64,000 nucleotides of DNA, from contig JADEYG010000015.1 of the NCBI GenBank assembly GCA_016906335.1, positions 868,001 through 932,000 on the forward strand, given 5' to 3'. Source of the stretch: Novakomyces olei. Taxonomy: Eukaryota > Ascomycota > Novakomycetes > Novakomycetales > Novakomycetaceae. A program made the translations under genes and the position numbers. The notes beneath the pieces are model-generated. The model was not told the DNA's origin, ran no database searches, and saw only the letters and a program-made list of their open reading frames with translations. This document shows, piece after piece, positions 12,379-22,397 of the stretch (position 1 is its first letter; every line of letters starts with the position of its first letter).

Positions 12379-13638
12379 CTAGTACTCTGTGCGCTGCAAC
12401 TTTACAGGTGACCAGTACTGCTTCAGGGCGGCACGGGCACTGCTCCGGAGCCCCCAGTTGCGGATAGGCCAGGTCGGGTAGCCCAAGTCATTATCCTTTG
12501 CCGGGTTTACGGTGACCTTGTGCTGCAGGAAAAGGGGCGGCACTACAGAGTAAGCATCGAGCCGGCCCGACACGGCCAAGTCGAGCATGGCCACGTCCAA
12601 TCGGTGGGGCAGGTTACGGTTCAGATGGTATAGTAAGCGACGCGCTCCACGCTGGGAAACGACGTACGCGTGAGAGCAGAGCGCGTTGTGAGCGCGTTGC
12701 AATATCCGTTCGTGGGCTGCGTGGGCGGGCAAGTAACGCGCAAACACGGACTCAGCCCACGCAAAATTCCGGCGGGGCACATTGTTCGCGTCCCCACCAA
12801 TCACGACCCAGTCATCGTCATCCCTTGGCTCCTCGTAGCACGTGCCCAGCCACAGGACATCCCACCCGTGTCCGTGGGCGGCGGCACTCTTATCCTCGAG
12901 CTTGTAGTTTAGCGTCGCGAGCACTCGGGGCACTATATTCTTCACCTCCGTATCCCAATCAACATCGTCCTCCAGCACAAGTGCCGTCGTAGTGCCCTCG
13001 TGCACGAGCCGCTGCCATACATTTGCATGTGCCCGAAAGACGCCGTACTCGGCCGGCTGCAGCTCTGAGGGGGCCGCTGCCGACGGCGACGGCTGCTGCC
13101 CAACGGCAGCTGCGGCCGGCAGCAGCTGCGGAGGCCGAGCAGCAGTGGGCACGTCTTCCACGCCCGGAACAAACGTCAAATCTAACTCGGAAAAGGCGGC
13201 GAGCAACTGCATCCGGTCGCGCCTGTCTGAGCGCCGTGGCAGATTTATAACGAATATCTCTCCAAAGTTCAGTGTCCTGTTGGCTGTGCCCTGTGTAATG
13301 CCCAAATCAAGCGCACGTGCCTCCCTCGCTTGCTCCTCCAATCGGCTCTCCTGCCGCGATCTTTGGCCCTCGTCTTGAACGTCTTTTTTACCCTCCCGTC
13401 CCTCGTCGTGCGTGGGCGGGTCGTTTGCTGGACCCGCGTTTGCCGCGGCAGCGGCAGAGTGTGGCGATCGGCGGTCGAGCGCCGAATTTACAAAACTCGG
13501 TGGGAACAGAACGAGCACGAATAATAACGCTACTACTGCTGCTGCTGCAGTAGCTATTATTCGCGCCTGCCGCGTTTGTGGGGCGGCTGTCTGAGCAAAG
13601 TCTGCCACTGGCAGACGCCTGCTTTTTCGTCTTTCCAT
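12379..13638 (-). CDS. GT25-family glycosyltransferase, type II membrane protein
   Basis: Intronless, 419 aa. A basic N-terminus is followed by one strongly hydrophobic segment (about residues 27-50), then an Ala/Arg/Glu-rich stem, as in Golgi type II glycosyltransferases. The catalytic region starts near residue 125 with EIFVINLPRRSDRR, the typical opening of glycosyltransferase family 25 (LPS/procollagen galactosyltransferase fold), and includes an acidic LVLEDDVDWD motif near residue 222 that plays the DxD-like metal/nucleotide-sugar role, plus a conserved Cys/His region SHAYVVSQRGARRLLYHL. The donor and acceptor sugars are not deducible. Such proteins in filamentous fungi are mostly uncharacterised. 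The gene is relatively GC-rich compared with its AT flanks. Confidence 0.85.
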   Translation of the reverse strand: MERRKSRRLPVADFAQTAAPQTRQARIIATAAAAVVALLFVLVLFPPSFVNSALDRRSPHSAAAAANAGPANDPPTHDEGREGKKDVQDEGQRSRQESRLEEQAREARALDLGITQGTANRTLNFGEIFVINLPRRSDRRDRMQLLAAFSELDLTFVPGVEDVPTAARPPQLLPAAAAVGQQPSPSAAAPSELQPAEYGVFRAHANVWQRLVHEGTTTALVLEDDVDWDTEVKNIVPRVLATLNYKLEDKSAAAHGHGWDVLWLGTCYEEPRDDDDWVVIGGDANNVPRRNFAWAESVFARYLPAHAAHERILQRAHNALCSHAYVVSQRGARRLLYHLNRNLPHRLDVAMLDLAVSGRLDAYSVVPPLFLQHKVTVNPAKDNDLGYPTWPIRNWGLRSSARAALKQYWSPVKLQRTEY

Positions 13639-13691
13639 CGGTCGAGGCTGCCGTCAGGCACAGATTGGTAATTACTATTTCAAGCCGGCCT

Positions 13692-13915
13692 CTTGTATTT
13701 ATTTATTATATTGTATTATATTGTATTATATTGTATTATATTGTATTATATTGTATTATATTGTATTATATTGTATTATATTATATTATATTATTGTATT
13801 AAATTATATTATTGTATTATATTATATTATTGTATTATTGTATTATATTATATTGTATTGTATTGCTGTATTGTATTACCGTATTGCCGTATTACTGTTG
13901 TATTGTATTGTGCTG
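13692..13915. repeat. Penta/decanucleotide microsatellite (attatattgt)n
   Basis: Tandem ttgta/ttata units lie directly upstream of the GT25 start codon (13638), degrading toward the right. This is about 50-280 bp upstream of a start codon, so it sits in the presumed promoter. Confidence 0.93.
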
Positions 13916-14083
13916 TTTAATATATTAATATAATTAATATTGATATTAATACACTCCTAGCGGACTTCGACTCTGCAATCAGACGATTTATTCATAATAT
14001 ACGGCCGAGCAATAGGATTAACATTCGACCCTGCAACTTGTAAAAAAATTACGCAAAAAAGTTACGCTCTCCAAATTCACTGC

Positions 14084-14089
14084 AAAAAA
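14084..14089 (-). terminator. RNA polymerase III terminator of tRNA-Arg
   Basis: Six T residues on the minus strand, starting two bases past the end of the tRNA, as expected for Pol III termination. Confidence 0.8.
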
Positions 14090-14090
14090 G

Positions 14091-14163
14091 CGATCACGAT
14101 GGGACTTGCACCCACATCCTTCGGTTCCGGAGACCGACATGATAACTATTTCACCACGTGACC
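14091..14163 (-). tRNA. tRNA-Arg (anticodon CCG)
   Basis: 73-nt cloverleaf, no intron. Acceptor stem GGTCACG pairs with CGTGATC (one G-U). D stem GTGA/TCAT. Anticodon stem TCGGT/ACCGA with loop CTCCGGA, so the anticodon is CCG. T stem GTGGG/CCCAT with loop TGCAAGT. The A box (TGGTGAAATAG) fits the Pol III consensus; the B box (GGTGCAAGTCC) differs at two positions. Odd points: the D loop has a single G rather than GG, and position 55 is G instead of T. A T6 terminator follows directly. Confidence 0.8.
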
Positions 14164-14859
14164 GGCACATTTATATCGACCATTTCTATCGAGCGAGTAC
14201 AGAATTGAGAAGTTCTTGACTTATATTACTGACATTGAATTTTATTATGTCCCTAACGTTCTAATCCTGATCCTGAGGCTCTCCTTACGCTAAACACGAT
14301 GAGGACAATTGTTACATTTGCTACACGACTACAATTGCGACGGATACGAAGCATACTATAACTTTTTTTTCATTATTTGTAAATTTATGGTAATCATCAT
14401 TACGCAAACCAGCGCACCACTGAACCCATCCTGTATTATACAAAATCACCAGCCCGGACGCCGAAACCAAAGAAAAAGAATTCCCACCCAACCATGCGTG
14501 CTAAACAAAAACCGAGTTATGAAGCGGATACAAAAATTGAATGCATGAAGTAGAGTCATACATTGCAACCCAGTGCCATGACCGAACCTGTTCATGACCG
14601 AGCAGCTAGTGCTAACGCCAGTGAGTACTAACGGCCAGTGAGTACTATACGCCAGTGAGTACTATACGCCAGTGAAGTACAATATAGCCACCAATACACA
14701 TTATATATTGGACTTGTGGCAAACACTGGAAGCACCAAAAGAAAACAAAAGTCTGCTACAAAGACGAACCCCACCAGTGTGACAAATATGTAACGTCGTT
14801 GCTGAAACAGAATCAATAGTGAAGAGGAGCTAAAATAGAGGTATGATGGTAATAAAAGA
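14164..14859. other. Intergenic spacer with a 17-bp tandem repeat
   Basis: No gene recognised. Between about 14612 and 14677 a unit like cgccagtgagtactata is repeated about 3.5 times. The rest is unremarkable sequence between the tRNA and the 3' end of the SWIRM gene. Confidence 0.7.
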
Positions 14860-16434
14860 CTAGAGCTCGCGGTCAAAAAGCCCCTCGCGAGCATACGCTT
14901 CCCAGAGACGAGAAGCCTTATTAACGTCCACGCGGCAAACGCGCTGACAGTCCGTCTTGCGGAAAGTACGTCCCTGAGACGTGCGCAAATGCCACTCTGC
15001 AAAAATTCGTTTCTTAGAGTCGAGGTACATATCAACAGGCAGGCGAAGCACGCTTGCCAGATTCACTTCCGCAGGGTGAAGACGGGCCATCTGCTCAGGC
15101 GTAGAGGCAGCTGCTAAATCCAAAGGCGGACCTTTCCATTCCGCACGCAGCCCTTTAGCATGTGTAACACGGTCCAGCTCAGACCACGAGGGCGTGTAAT
15201 CCGGCAGCGCATCAAAAGGCAGCGAGGCTACATCAGACCCGTGAGCCGACTCTTTTACTCCACTACCTCCGCCCTGGTAATGATGGCTATGACTATAATG
15301 CTGCTGCTGCTGCTGCTGCTGCTGTCGAGCATGAGCAGCCTTGTCACGCCTGGCAGCTGACGCAGCTGTACGCTGATGGTGAGCAGCCTTTGGAGCAGGC
15401 GAAAAAGCGCTCGAGGACTCGTACTGCTCATATATAGACGCCGGCGGAGCACGAGTACGTGTCGGCCGCTGCTCAGCAGCCAAAGACTGTGCGAGCTCAT
15501 AGTCGTCCAGCACAGACCCGCGTGTGGCAAACGTCATATTCCTATTTCCATTCCCATTCATATTTCCATTCACATTTCCATTCCCATATGACCGTTGACG
15601 AGGAGCCCGAACAGAGCGGTGCACTTGTTTGGCACTCTGTTTCTTGTGCGCACCAGACACAGCGGCGTCCAGTCTGTCCATAAACAACAGCTCCATACGA
15701 AAAGTGCCCACCGGGTCGAGACGGTAGCGCAGGACTGCAGCGTCTGTAAACACGGGCCCCACCATTTTGTCCTGCTTGAACGAGTCTGCTGTCGGCAGAT
15801 CTCCGCTCTCCTCGGGCGAGAAGAGAGGACCGTCTGCCGCAGCGGCCTCGTCGAGGCCGGCAGGCTTGACGCCATTAGCAGTGTAGCCGGCTGCGTGCGG
15901 GTACAGCAGCTCGTCGGCATTATTATGGCCCTCTGTTGCAATGGGAGAATGGTGGATCTGGTGTACGGCCGCCGTTGTGTCTGCCTGTTTCTGTGCAAGC
16001 GGCGACGGCGGCGGCGAGAGCAGATTAGACCCGAGCTTGTTGGGTGCCGTTTTATCCAGTAAAGACGACGAAGACGTCTCTGCCATTCTGCCCCGCTTTC
16101 GGCCAAGAGCGACGTCATGGGACGAGTGCCGGTGAGCGTGAGTATTAGTGAATGCCGAGGCTATTGTCCGCTGTCCGTGCGAGGAGACAGATACGTCGGG
16201 CGATAATGTGGCGGCCAAAGGCCGCTTGTGGCCAGCTGCTGCTGCTGCCAAGGCGCTTGTTCCAGAATAGTCTCCTCTTTCACGTGCCATCGGCGACAAT
16301 CGGCCCATTGCTGAAGGCACAGGCGTCTGTGGTATAGCTGACTCTGCTCGTGAGGCTGCTTTTGCTGCCTCACGCGCAAAAGGCGGACCGGGAAAGGCCG
16401 CTAGCGAGTCTTGCGGCGGTGAAAATAGACTCAT
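14860..16434 (-). CDS. SWIRM-domain protein (Fun19/Laf1/Laf2-like)
   Basis: Intronless, 524 aa. The N-terminal ~400 residues are low-complexity (Ala, Ser, Pro, His rich) with an Asn-Gly repeat and a polyglutamine tract encoded by the CTG/CAG run near 15300-15323. The last ~90 residues form a SWIRM domain: LHPAEVNLASVLRLPVDMYL, RIFAEWHLR, then FRKTDCQRVCRVDVNKASRLWEAY. SWIRM is a helical chromatin-associated module. Fission yeast Laf1 and Laf2, which carry it at the C-terminus, associate with the Clr6 histone deacetylase complex, and budding yeast Fun19 is related. The nuclear chromatin role is inferred from the family. The start was taken at the first Met of the frame (16434). Confidence 0.83.
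   Translation of the reverse strand: MSLFSPPQDSLAAFPGPPFAREAAKAASRAESAIPQTPVPSAMGRLSPMARERGDYSGTSALAAAAAGHKRPLAATLSPDVSVSSHGQRTIASAFTNTHAHRHSSHDVALGRKRGRMAETSSSSLLDKTAPNKLGSNLLSPPPSPLAQKQADTTAAVHQIHHSPIATEGHNNADELLYPHAAGYTANGVKPAGLDEAAAADGPLFSPEESGDLPTADSFKQDKMVGPVFTDAAVLRYRLDPVGTFRMELLFMDRLDAAVSGAHKKQSAKQVHRSVRAPRQRSYGNGNVNGNMNGNGNRNMTFATRGSVLDDYELAQSLAAEQRPTRTRAPPASIYEQYESSSAFSPAPKAAHHQRTAASAARRDKAAHARQQQQQQQQHYSHSHHYQGGGSGVKESAHGSDVASLPFDALPDYTPSWSELDRVTHAKGLRAEWKGPPLDLAAASTPEQMARLHPAEVNLASVLRLPVDMYLDSKKRIFAEWHLRTSQGRTFRKTDCQRVCRVDVNKASRLWEAYAREGLFDREL
15300..15323 (-). repeat. CAG/CTG run encoding polyglutamine
   Basis: Eight glutamine codons in the SWIRM gene. Confidence 0.9.
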
Positions 16435-17076
16435 TGGTCAAAGTTTGATCGTGTCCTTAACAATGGGAGGAGAGCGAGTATTTATACGATTATCATAAAT
16501 GCTGACACATGCGAGAATGGGAGCGTTACGCAATGACTGTATTATAAATGCGATGGACTTGTTTATATATGTATCAAAGTTAAGTGTATTACAAATACAA
16601 ATGTATATTATATAGCAGGAGCAGGTGCGTCTATACAATAAATACGTCTATAGTACAAATGCGTCTATGCCATAAATGCGTATATACTACAAATGCGTCT
16701 ATACTACAATGACATGCAGCGCGTCATACGTACATAATACCGATTATGCGCTTTAAATATACGTGCCATAGCATTACTTGTGGATAATATGTATTCGAGC
16801 AAGTTCTCGCCTGTTCGATTCTTTTATCATTTCCAGATCTATCCAGCCCGTGACATCATATCGTGCCTGTCACCCATTGTCGGTCCGAATCCAGCACGAT
16901 GTATTACTTTGACCATTGGTACCTCGGCCGTGCGTAATGATAATATGTCATTATGCATACAATGTTTTGCGCGAATACAGCCACAGACGGACATTTAGGA
17001 CCGTTTTGGGACCGTTTTGGGACAGTTGTACATTGACATGATAAGCTGCCATTGCACTTTGAATATTCTATTACAG

Positions 17077-17129
<53 letters not shown>

Positions 17130-17301
17130 CAAATTAAAAGATGCACCAACTCCAATGTCAAAGTTAAACATAATTCAATGCCAACCCAATGCAAACGCGC
17201 CTAGCTGCTCTTGTAACACTCTTCTTCTCGTACGCACAATCGTTGATAGAGTATTCTTTCAGCACTGTATAGCACACCTCAGCTGCCCAGATAAACATGT
17301 A
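16435..17301. repeat. AT-rich spacer with several short tandem repeats
   Basis: Contains a ~20-bp imperfect repeat around acaaatgcgtctata (about 16630-16712), a 12-bp doublet gaccgttttggg (about 16999-17024) and thirteen perfect copies of aatc (17077-17129). It lies between the SWIRM start codon and the 3' end of the F-box gene. No gene is recognised. Confidence 0.85.
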
Positions 17302-18993
17302 TTACCCTCTAAAATCAAAAACTGTGGCGACGCGTGTATCAGCTAGTTTTGGTGTCGGGACGATAACTCGTGCCCCGTCAAACGCCAAGGGCAGTCTAAA
17401 CCCGTCATCGTTATTATCGTGAACTATATCATGATCTCCAAGCTGAGGCAAAGGCACACGAGTGCCTTTGCCCATCCCAGCGTGCCATATACGCAGCTCT
17501 TTGCGCGCTAGAGCGACAACAGTACCAGCTGCATCCACACCGGCTACTTGAACTCCCGAGGTGGCACCCCACAGGACCTGTGCTTTGCCAAGTCCCCCCT
17601 CGTCTTGGTCGAGCAGCTTGTGTACAACAACCCTGTTGTCCGCGTGTCCGGTGACCAGGTAAGGTTCCGAAATTGCAATGCAATTGAGAAACTTCATTGC
17701 ATATTGCTGTTGTTGCTGCCTTAATAGCAAAGAAGCATCAAGAGGGAAAACTTCTTTGTCAAACTGCGCTTGCTGGCAGGTTCGCACTCCACGAGCGGGA
17801 ACAATCCGCCCGTCTCCACGCACTATCCATTCCTGTACACAAAGAGCGTCGCCTAAACTTAGACGAGGCTCCATAAATGCTAGTGATACTACACTATTTT
17901 CATTGGATATTACTGTCTTTTCCTTGCCGTCAGTTTGCCTGTCTTGGTCGTGTATCGCCGTCTTGTTTCTCGGTTTGAGCGCGTCCTTATACGTGTCGTC
18001 TAGATTGTTACTGCTAACGCTAGCCGAACATTTCCGAGACTTGGCCCCAAGCACGGGCCTTTTCGGCTCCGCTTTACCCTTAAAATCTTCTAAACTCTCA
18101 ACTTCATGCGGCACGCTCAATGGCTCTAATCCAGATTGTCGTCGGACAGACAACGCAAACGGTCCGGCTGCCATGGCATGCCCTTGCATGCAATCCAGTA
18201 GCCGCACACCGTCTTTATACAGCTCATAAAACCGGAGGCTATTGCCCCTTGTTTGAGCGACTGCGTGAGGAAAACATACAGCCAGCTGTGCTACTTTATT
18301 TGCTGCATCTACAGTGGAGGCAGAGCCAGCAAAAAGGCTCTGCAGACTCACCTTTTTATCCTCCAGCACGTACCACGCCAATCCACCATCACCAAATCCG
18401 ACAACTACATCGTACACAGGGCTGCACGGTCGAGCGGATACGGCCAGCGCGGTAGCTGTAGCGGGAAGCCGCGATTCAACGACGCTCTCACTTTCACTCT
18501 CACCACACTCTGTCTCTTCAACACGAGCCTGTAATACTGATCCACAAGCGCACACGAGAACGTGTCCGGCTACACGCATCAGCGGTCGAGCGCCTTCTTC
18601 AAGGTACGGCCAGTCCAGTGCTTTTACACGGCAATAGCCTCGCAGCCAATTGTAACGTGTATGATATTGCCTTCTCCAGTCGCATTTCCGCCGGCCAAAA
18701 GGGCTTCTGCTCCACTCGCGGAAGCTATGTCCTTCGCTTCCCTCCACAAACTGTTTATGGTAGAGTCGCCGCCAAACCTGTTGTCAGTACATTTCTCTCT
18801 GTTCTCGTTGCACACTTACACTAGCATCAGACACCAGATTACGCCAGCGCCTGTTGACCGCATAACAAACTCGTACATCCAAATCATCCAGATGCTGGAA
18901 GACTTGGATCATAATTTCAGAGCTTAACTTGATTGCTGGATCAGAGGCTGACGGGTCTCGGCGCTGCCGCTTACGCGGCCGTCCGTCGCTCAT
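17302..18993 (-). CDS. F-box protein with WD-like beta-propeller region
   Basis: Exons (minus strand) 18820-18993 and 17302-18777 with a 42-nt intron; about 549 aa. The F-box begins near residue 22 (KLSSEIMIQVFQHLDDLDV) and continues through RRWRNLVSDAS into VWRRLYHKQF, which is restored only by the splice. The remaining ~470 residues are beta-rich and resemble degenerate WD repeats (for example PYLVTGHADNRVVVHKLL and AGVDAAGTVVALARKELRIW). F-box proteins recruit substrates to SCF ubiquitin ligases through Skp1; the substrate here is unknown. It shares a 250-bp divergent promoter with the mL53 gene, which holds telomere-like motifs. Confidence 0.8.
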
Positions 18994-19102
18994 ACCGCCA
19001 GTGGAGTTGTAAAATCACAGCTAATTATAATATTAATTAATATTATTATAAAATTAAATATTATTGTATTAATATTAAATATAAATATTAATCAAGTAGA
19101 GC

Positions 19103-19120
19103 TAGGGTTAGTTAGGGTTA
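19103..19120. promoter_or_regulatory. Telomere-like TAGGGTTA doublet in a divergent promoter
   Basis: The sequence tagggttagttagggtta lies 110 bp from the F-box gene start and 121 bp from the mL53 start. It resembles sites of telomere-repeat-binding factors (Tbf1/Teb1/Rap1 class) known to act in fungal promoters. The binding protein here is inferred. Confidence 0.5.
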
Positions 19121-19240
19121 TTTGCAGTAGTAATACACAGGGTTAACTAAATCAATACAGCATAATATCATATCAAGTACTGTCTATATCCGACCATTTA
19201 GTGGTAAAAAAAACTATTCCTACAGCGATACCGGTCCACA

Positions 19241-19579
19241 ATGCTGGTGCGGTATCTAACCAGCATCCGCGTCAGCGGGCTAAACCCGTTTGAACGAAGC
19301 GCAAAATCGACGCGGCTTTTATTATCGCTCGTTCAGACGGCGGAAGCGCGGAACGAATCTCGTACGCGTGTAGTTATAGCGACAGTTCCACGAACAGTCA
19401 AATCTCAGCCGACCGTTGAAGTGACTTATAGTAAGCTATTGCAGTTCGAAGAAATGGCTTATATTCCAGAGGATGGACAAACAAAAAAGTTTGAGGCAGG
19501 TCCAATGACTATCAAACAACTGACTGCCGAAATTGATCGGCACTCGCGCGAGCTCAGAATCAAGGATGCTCTATCATGA
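19241..19579 (+). CDS. MRPL44: Mitochondrial large ribosomal subunit protein mL53 (MRPL44 family)
   Basis: Single exon, 112 aa. The N-terminus is basic and lacks acidic residues (MLVRYLTSIRVSGLNPFERSAKSTR), typical of a mitochondrial import sequence and of fungal mL53. The segment LNPFERSAKSTRLLLSLV followed by a beta-rich VVIATVPRTVKSQPTVEVTYS is characteristic of the thioredoxin-like mL53 family. Expected in the mitochondrial 54S subunit. It runs convergent with the downstream hydroxyacyl-CoA dehydrogenase gene, with 127 bp between stops. Confidence 0.85.
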   Translation: MLVRYLTSIRVSGLNPFERSAKSTRLLLSLVQTAEARNESRTRVVIATVPRTVKSQPTVEVTYSKLLQFEEMAYIPEDGQTKKFEAGPMTIKQLTAEIDRHSRELRIKDALS

Positions 19580-19706
19580 ATAAAAAAAGAAGCTTTTGTG
19601 TTTTGGCGATTCTCATTACTATTGGTTAATATGTATACACTTCGTTTTCAGAGATTGAAGCAAAAACTCAATTCATGCATGTTGAAACGTGCAATTTCAT
19701 GTATCA

Positions 19707-20718
19707 CTAATACTCGTAAAATCCTCTTCCAGATTTGCGTCCCAGCCAGCCGGCATCGACGTACCGCCGAAGCAGATCGGCAGGTTCTTCCCCAATCTCG
19801 AGGCAGATAAACAGGCACGTATCAATCCCAATCAAGTCGGCAAGCGCCAGTGGTCCCATTGGCATATTACAGCCATTGCGCATAATGTTGTCTATAGATT
19901 CACGGTCGCCAACACCCTGCTGCAATAGCACTACTGCATGGTTTATATATGGGAGAAGAAGTTTGTTGGCAATAAACCCTGGCCTATCTTCGCTCACACT
20001 CGCAAACTTTTCCATTCGCTTCGCCAGTTCGTGGGCCCGCTCTACCGTAGCAGACGACGTCTGCAACCCGGAGACGATCTCGACTCCTTTCATGACAGGA
20101 ACGGGATTGAACATGTGAAACCCTACAACACGATCTTCCGCACCTTTAGCTGCGGCCGCCAGCTTTGTTATACTAATAGAAGAAGTATTCGAAGCCAGCA
20201 CTGTGTCTGGTCCACTTAGAGCCGGTAATTGCTTGAATATAGCCTCTTTTGCACTCGCTACCTCCGGAATTGCCTCCACAAAAAAGTCTGCATCTTTCAA
20301 GCCCTTTGCTAGTGACGGATAGTATGTTAAGCGCGACCGAGCTTCTTCGACGGTTTTGCTGTCGAGGCCACGCTTGACCTCTTTAGCAAACAGTTTTTCT
20401 GGCGGTTAGAGTTTTCAGATAATTCCCAATACTTGTATAATCCACTTTATTAATTTTAAATAAAGCAATTAAAGCAATTACCAACTAGCGCCCTGCCGCG
20501 ATTGACAGCTGCCTCTTCCGGCTCCACGATACTCACATCCAGCCCGGCTCGTAGTGCCGCAACGTAGGCAATACCAGTACCCATCTTCTCTTAGCAAAGC
20601 CAATTGAACGCTTACTTACCTGGCCTCCACCGCATACACAGAGCCGCCGAAGCCCAGCATCAATGCCTTTTAGGCACACACTACGCGCTGCAAAGAGGCA
20701 AGCCTGTGAAGATCGCAT
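19707..20718 (-). CDS. 3-hydroxyacyl-CoA / 3-hydroxybutyryl-CoA dehydrogenase
   Basis: Exons 20620-20718, 20482-20584 and 19707-20398 (minus strand); introns of 35 and 83 nt; 297 aa, normal for the short HBDH-type enzymes. The NAD-binding Gly-rich loop CGGGQMGTGIAYVAA is split by intron 1. Then come EAIPEVASAKEAIF, ASNTSSISI, the catalytic-His motif VGFHMFNPVPVMKGVEIV, DRPGFIANKLLLPYINHA, and the C-terminal domain MGPLALADLIGIDTC...GRKSGRGFYEY. It oxidises 3-hydroxyacyl-CoA with NAD. The N-terminal ~25 residues rich in Arg, Ala and Ser could be a mitochondrial presequence. The start codon is 81 bp from a TTAGGG motif shared with the divergent Trm9-like gene. Confidence 0.9.
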
Positions 20719-20800
20719 GCCGAGAGTCTCAATGTGGGGAAGGATGAGCGAGTACCGAGCTATGTGGTATTAATTAATTTTATCTATATTCATTCTAGGA

Positions 20801-20809
20801 TTAGGGTTA
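20801..20809. promoter_or_regulatory. Telomere-like TTAGGGTTA motif in a divergent promoter
   Basis: This motif lies almost midway between two divergent start codons (20718 minus strand and 20890 plus strand), about 80 bp from each. A role as a binding site for a telomere-repeat-binding general regulatory factor is inferred. Confidence 0.4.
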
Positions 20810-20889
20810 ATATTTTTTGTTCAACCATAATTTTGTCACAAGACTGTTGAACAAAAGAGCGGCGCGATGCAAAGGTAATGCGGCCTCTA

Positions 20890-21674
20890 ATGCCAGCGGC
20901 TCAATCAGCAGTGACACAGGAGGCGGAGCACGTGCACGCAGTCTACAATGCAATAGCTGATCATTTTTCAGACACGCGTTATAAGGTATGGGCTAAATGA
21001 GCACTGTACATTAATTAATCCAACAGCCATGGCCAGTAGTGGAAAAGTTCCTGGCGGGCCTGGCGCCGGGAAGCGTAGGGTTTGATGCTGGATGTGGCAA
21101 TGGCAAATATCTTGGCGTGAATAGCAACGTCTTTATCGTTGGCTCTGATAGGTATGAGCGGAAACTTCGTGGAGTAATATAATTATTCCCATCCTCAACT
21201 GGCGTCCGTTTATTAATAATTAGGAGCGAAAAGTTAATTGAAATAGCCGCTTCACGCGGTCACGATGCGGTGGTTTCAGATGCGCTATTGCTGCCTCATC
21301 CGCGAAGGCGCTTCGACTTTGCGCTATCGATAGCCGTTATACACCATTTTGCTGACGAATCGAGACGTGTGGACGCGATACGCGAATGTCTCGAATGTCT
21401 CTGTGACAATGGCCGTCTATTAGTATTTGTTTGGGCATTGGAACAGCCACGGTCAAGGCGAGGCTGGCATGCCGATCAGACGGAACAGGATGTAATGGTG
21501 CCGTGGGTAAGGCGTGCACAGCAAGAGACTCCTACACAAACGTACTACCGATATTACCATCTTTTTCGTGCTGGCGAACTGGAAACGTGTATTCGCTCCG
21601 CTGGTGGGATTGTCGAGCTTGATGGTTACGATCGAGATAATTGGTGGTGCATTGCCCGGCCTCTGCGTGACTGA
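20890..21674 (+). CDS. TRM9: tRNA wobble-uridine carboxymethyl methyltransferase (Trm9-like)
   Basis: Exons 20890-20985, 21027-21151 and 21224-21674; introns of 41 and 72 nt; 223 aa. The N-terminus EAEHVHAVYNAIADHFSDTRYKPWP matches the Trm9/ALKBH8 entry (its KPWP is rebuilt by splicing). SAM motif I is GFDAGCGNGKYLGVN. Later motifs are GSDRSEKLIE, FDFALSIAVIHHF and LLVFVWALEQ, then a basic-acidic EQDVMVPWV. Family enzymes, with Trm112, complete mcm5U/mcm5s2U at tRNA position 34 in the cytoplasm. The start at 20890 was chosen because the family begins with an acidic segment directly before YNxIAxHFSxTRYKPWP. Confidence 0.92.
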
Positions 21675-22397
21675 TATTGTGTGTATATTTAATAGAGGAA
21701 TTGCTCGGACTCGTATGTATTGGTCAAATGCGGTTCATTTAGCCGCACAAAAATATGGCGGCGCTCAACCTCGTCAGCTTGATAGGTGCCTGCTGTACAG
21801 AAATAGCAGGAAATTGTACGAAATCCTTGAACATTAAAAAGCTAACAGAAGGGTATAATGTTGTCATTTGTGTTCTTGCATCGAAATAATATGTCATTTA
21901 TTTTTGAAATAGTCCTGCTGTTCATAGCTGCCTATGGCCTTGGCTTCGGCAAGTATGCTGCTTCTTTTCCAAGTTCACAATGCAATGTTTAGCCTGTTTG
22001 AGGTTTTGTTTTGCTCTTTTCTGTCTTATGGTAAACATGTTTGGCATTGTCGACCACTTTCTAGTTATCAATTAAATAAATATCAATTAATAAATATCAA
22101 TTAATTTATATCAATTATTAAATATCAATTATTAAATATATATGGGTCTACTATCTCGTGCTCAAAACACATGTGAAGATTTAATGTATGAACGATTAAC
22201 GTATGAAGATTGGTATCTATCTGCACATTCGTATATAAATTTTTCAACCGCGACTTCTTCGCGTTCTGTGCTGAGCACAGACGCGGTGCCGCCTATTACC
22301 TTAGAAGGCGCGCGTTCGCGCTGCCTTTGTCCGAGATACTTTTATTTGTTCGATTTCACTCGTTTTTTTTATTTAATTGTTTTATCGAACCGCTGCG
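21675..22397. other. Intergenic spacer
   Basis: A 720-bp AT-rich stretch between TRM9 and the USP gene. It has short atcaattaa-type repeats near 22068-22140. No gene is supported; the open frames present are short and lack codon structure. Confidence 0.6.
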
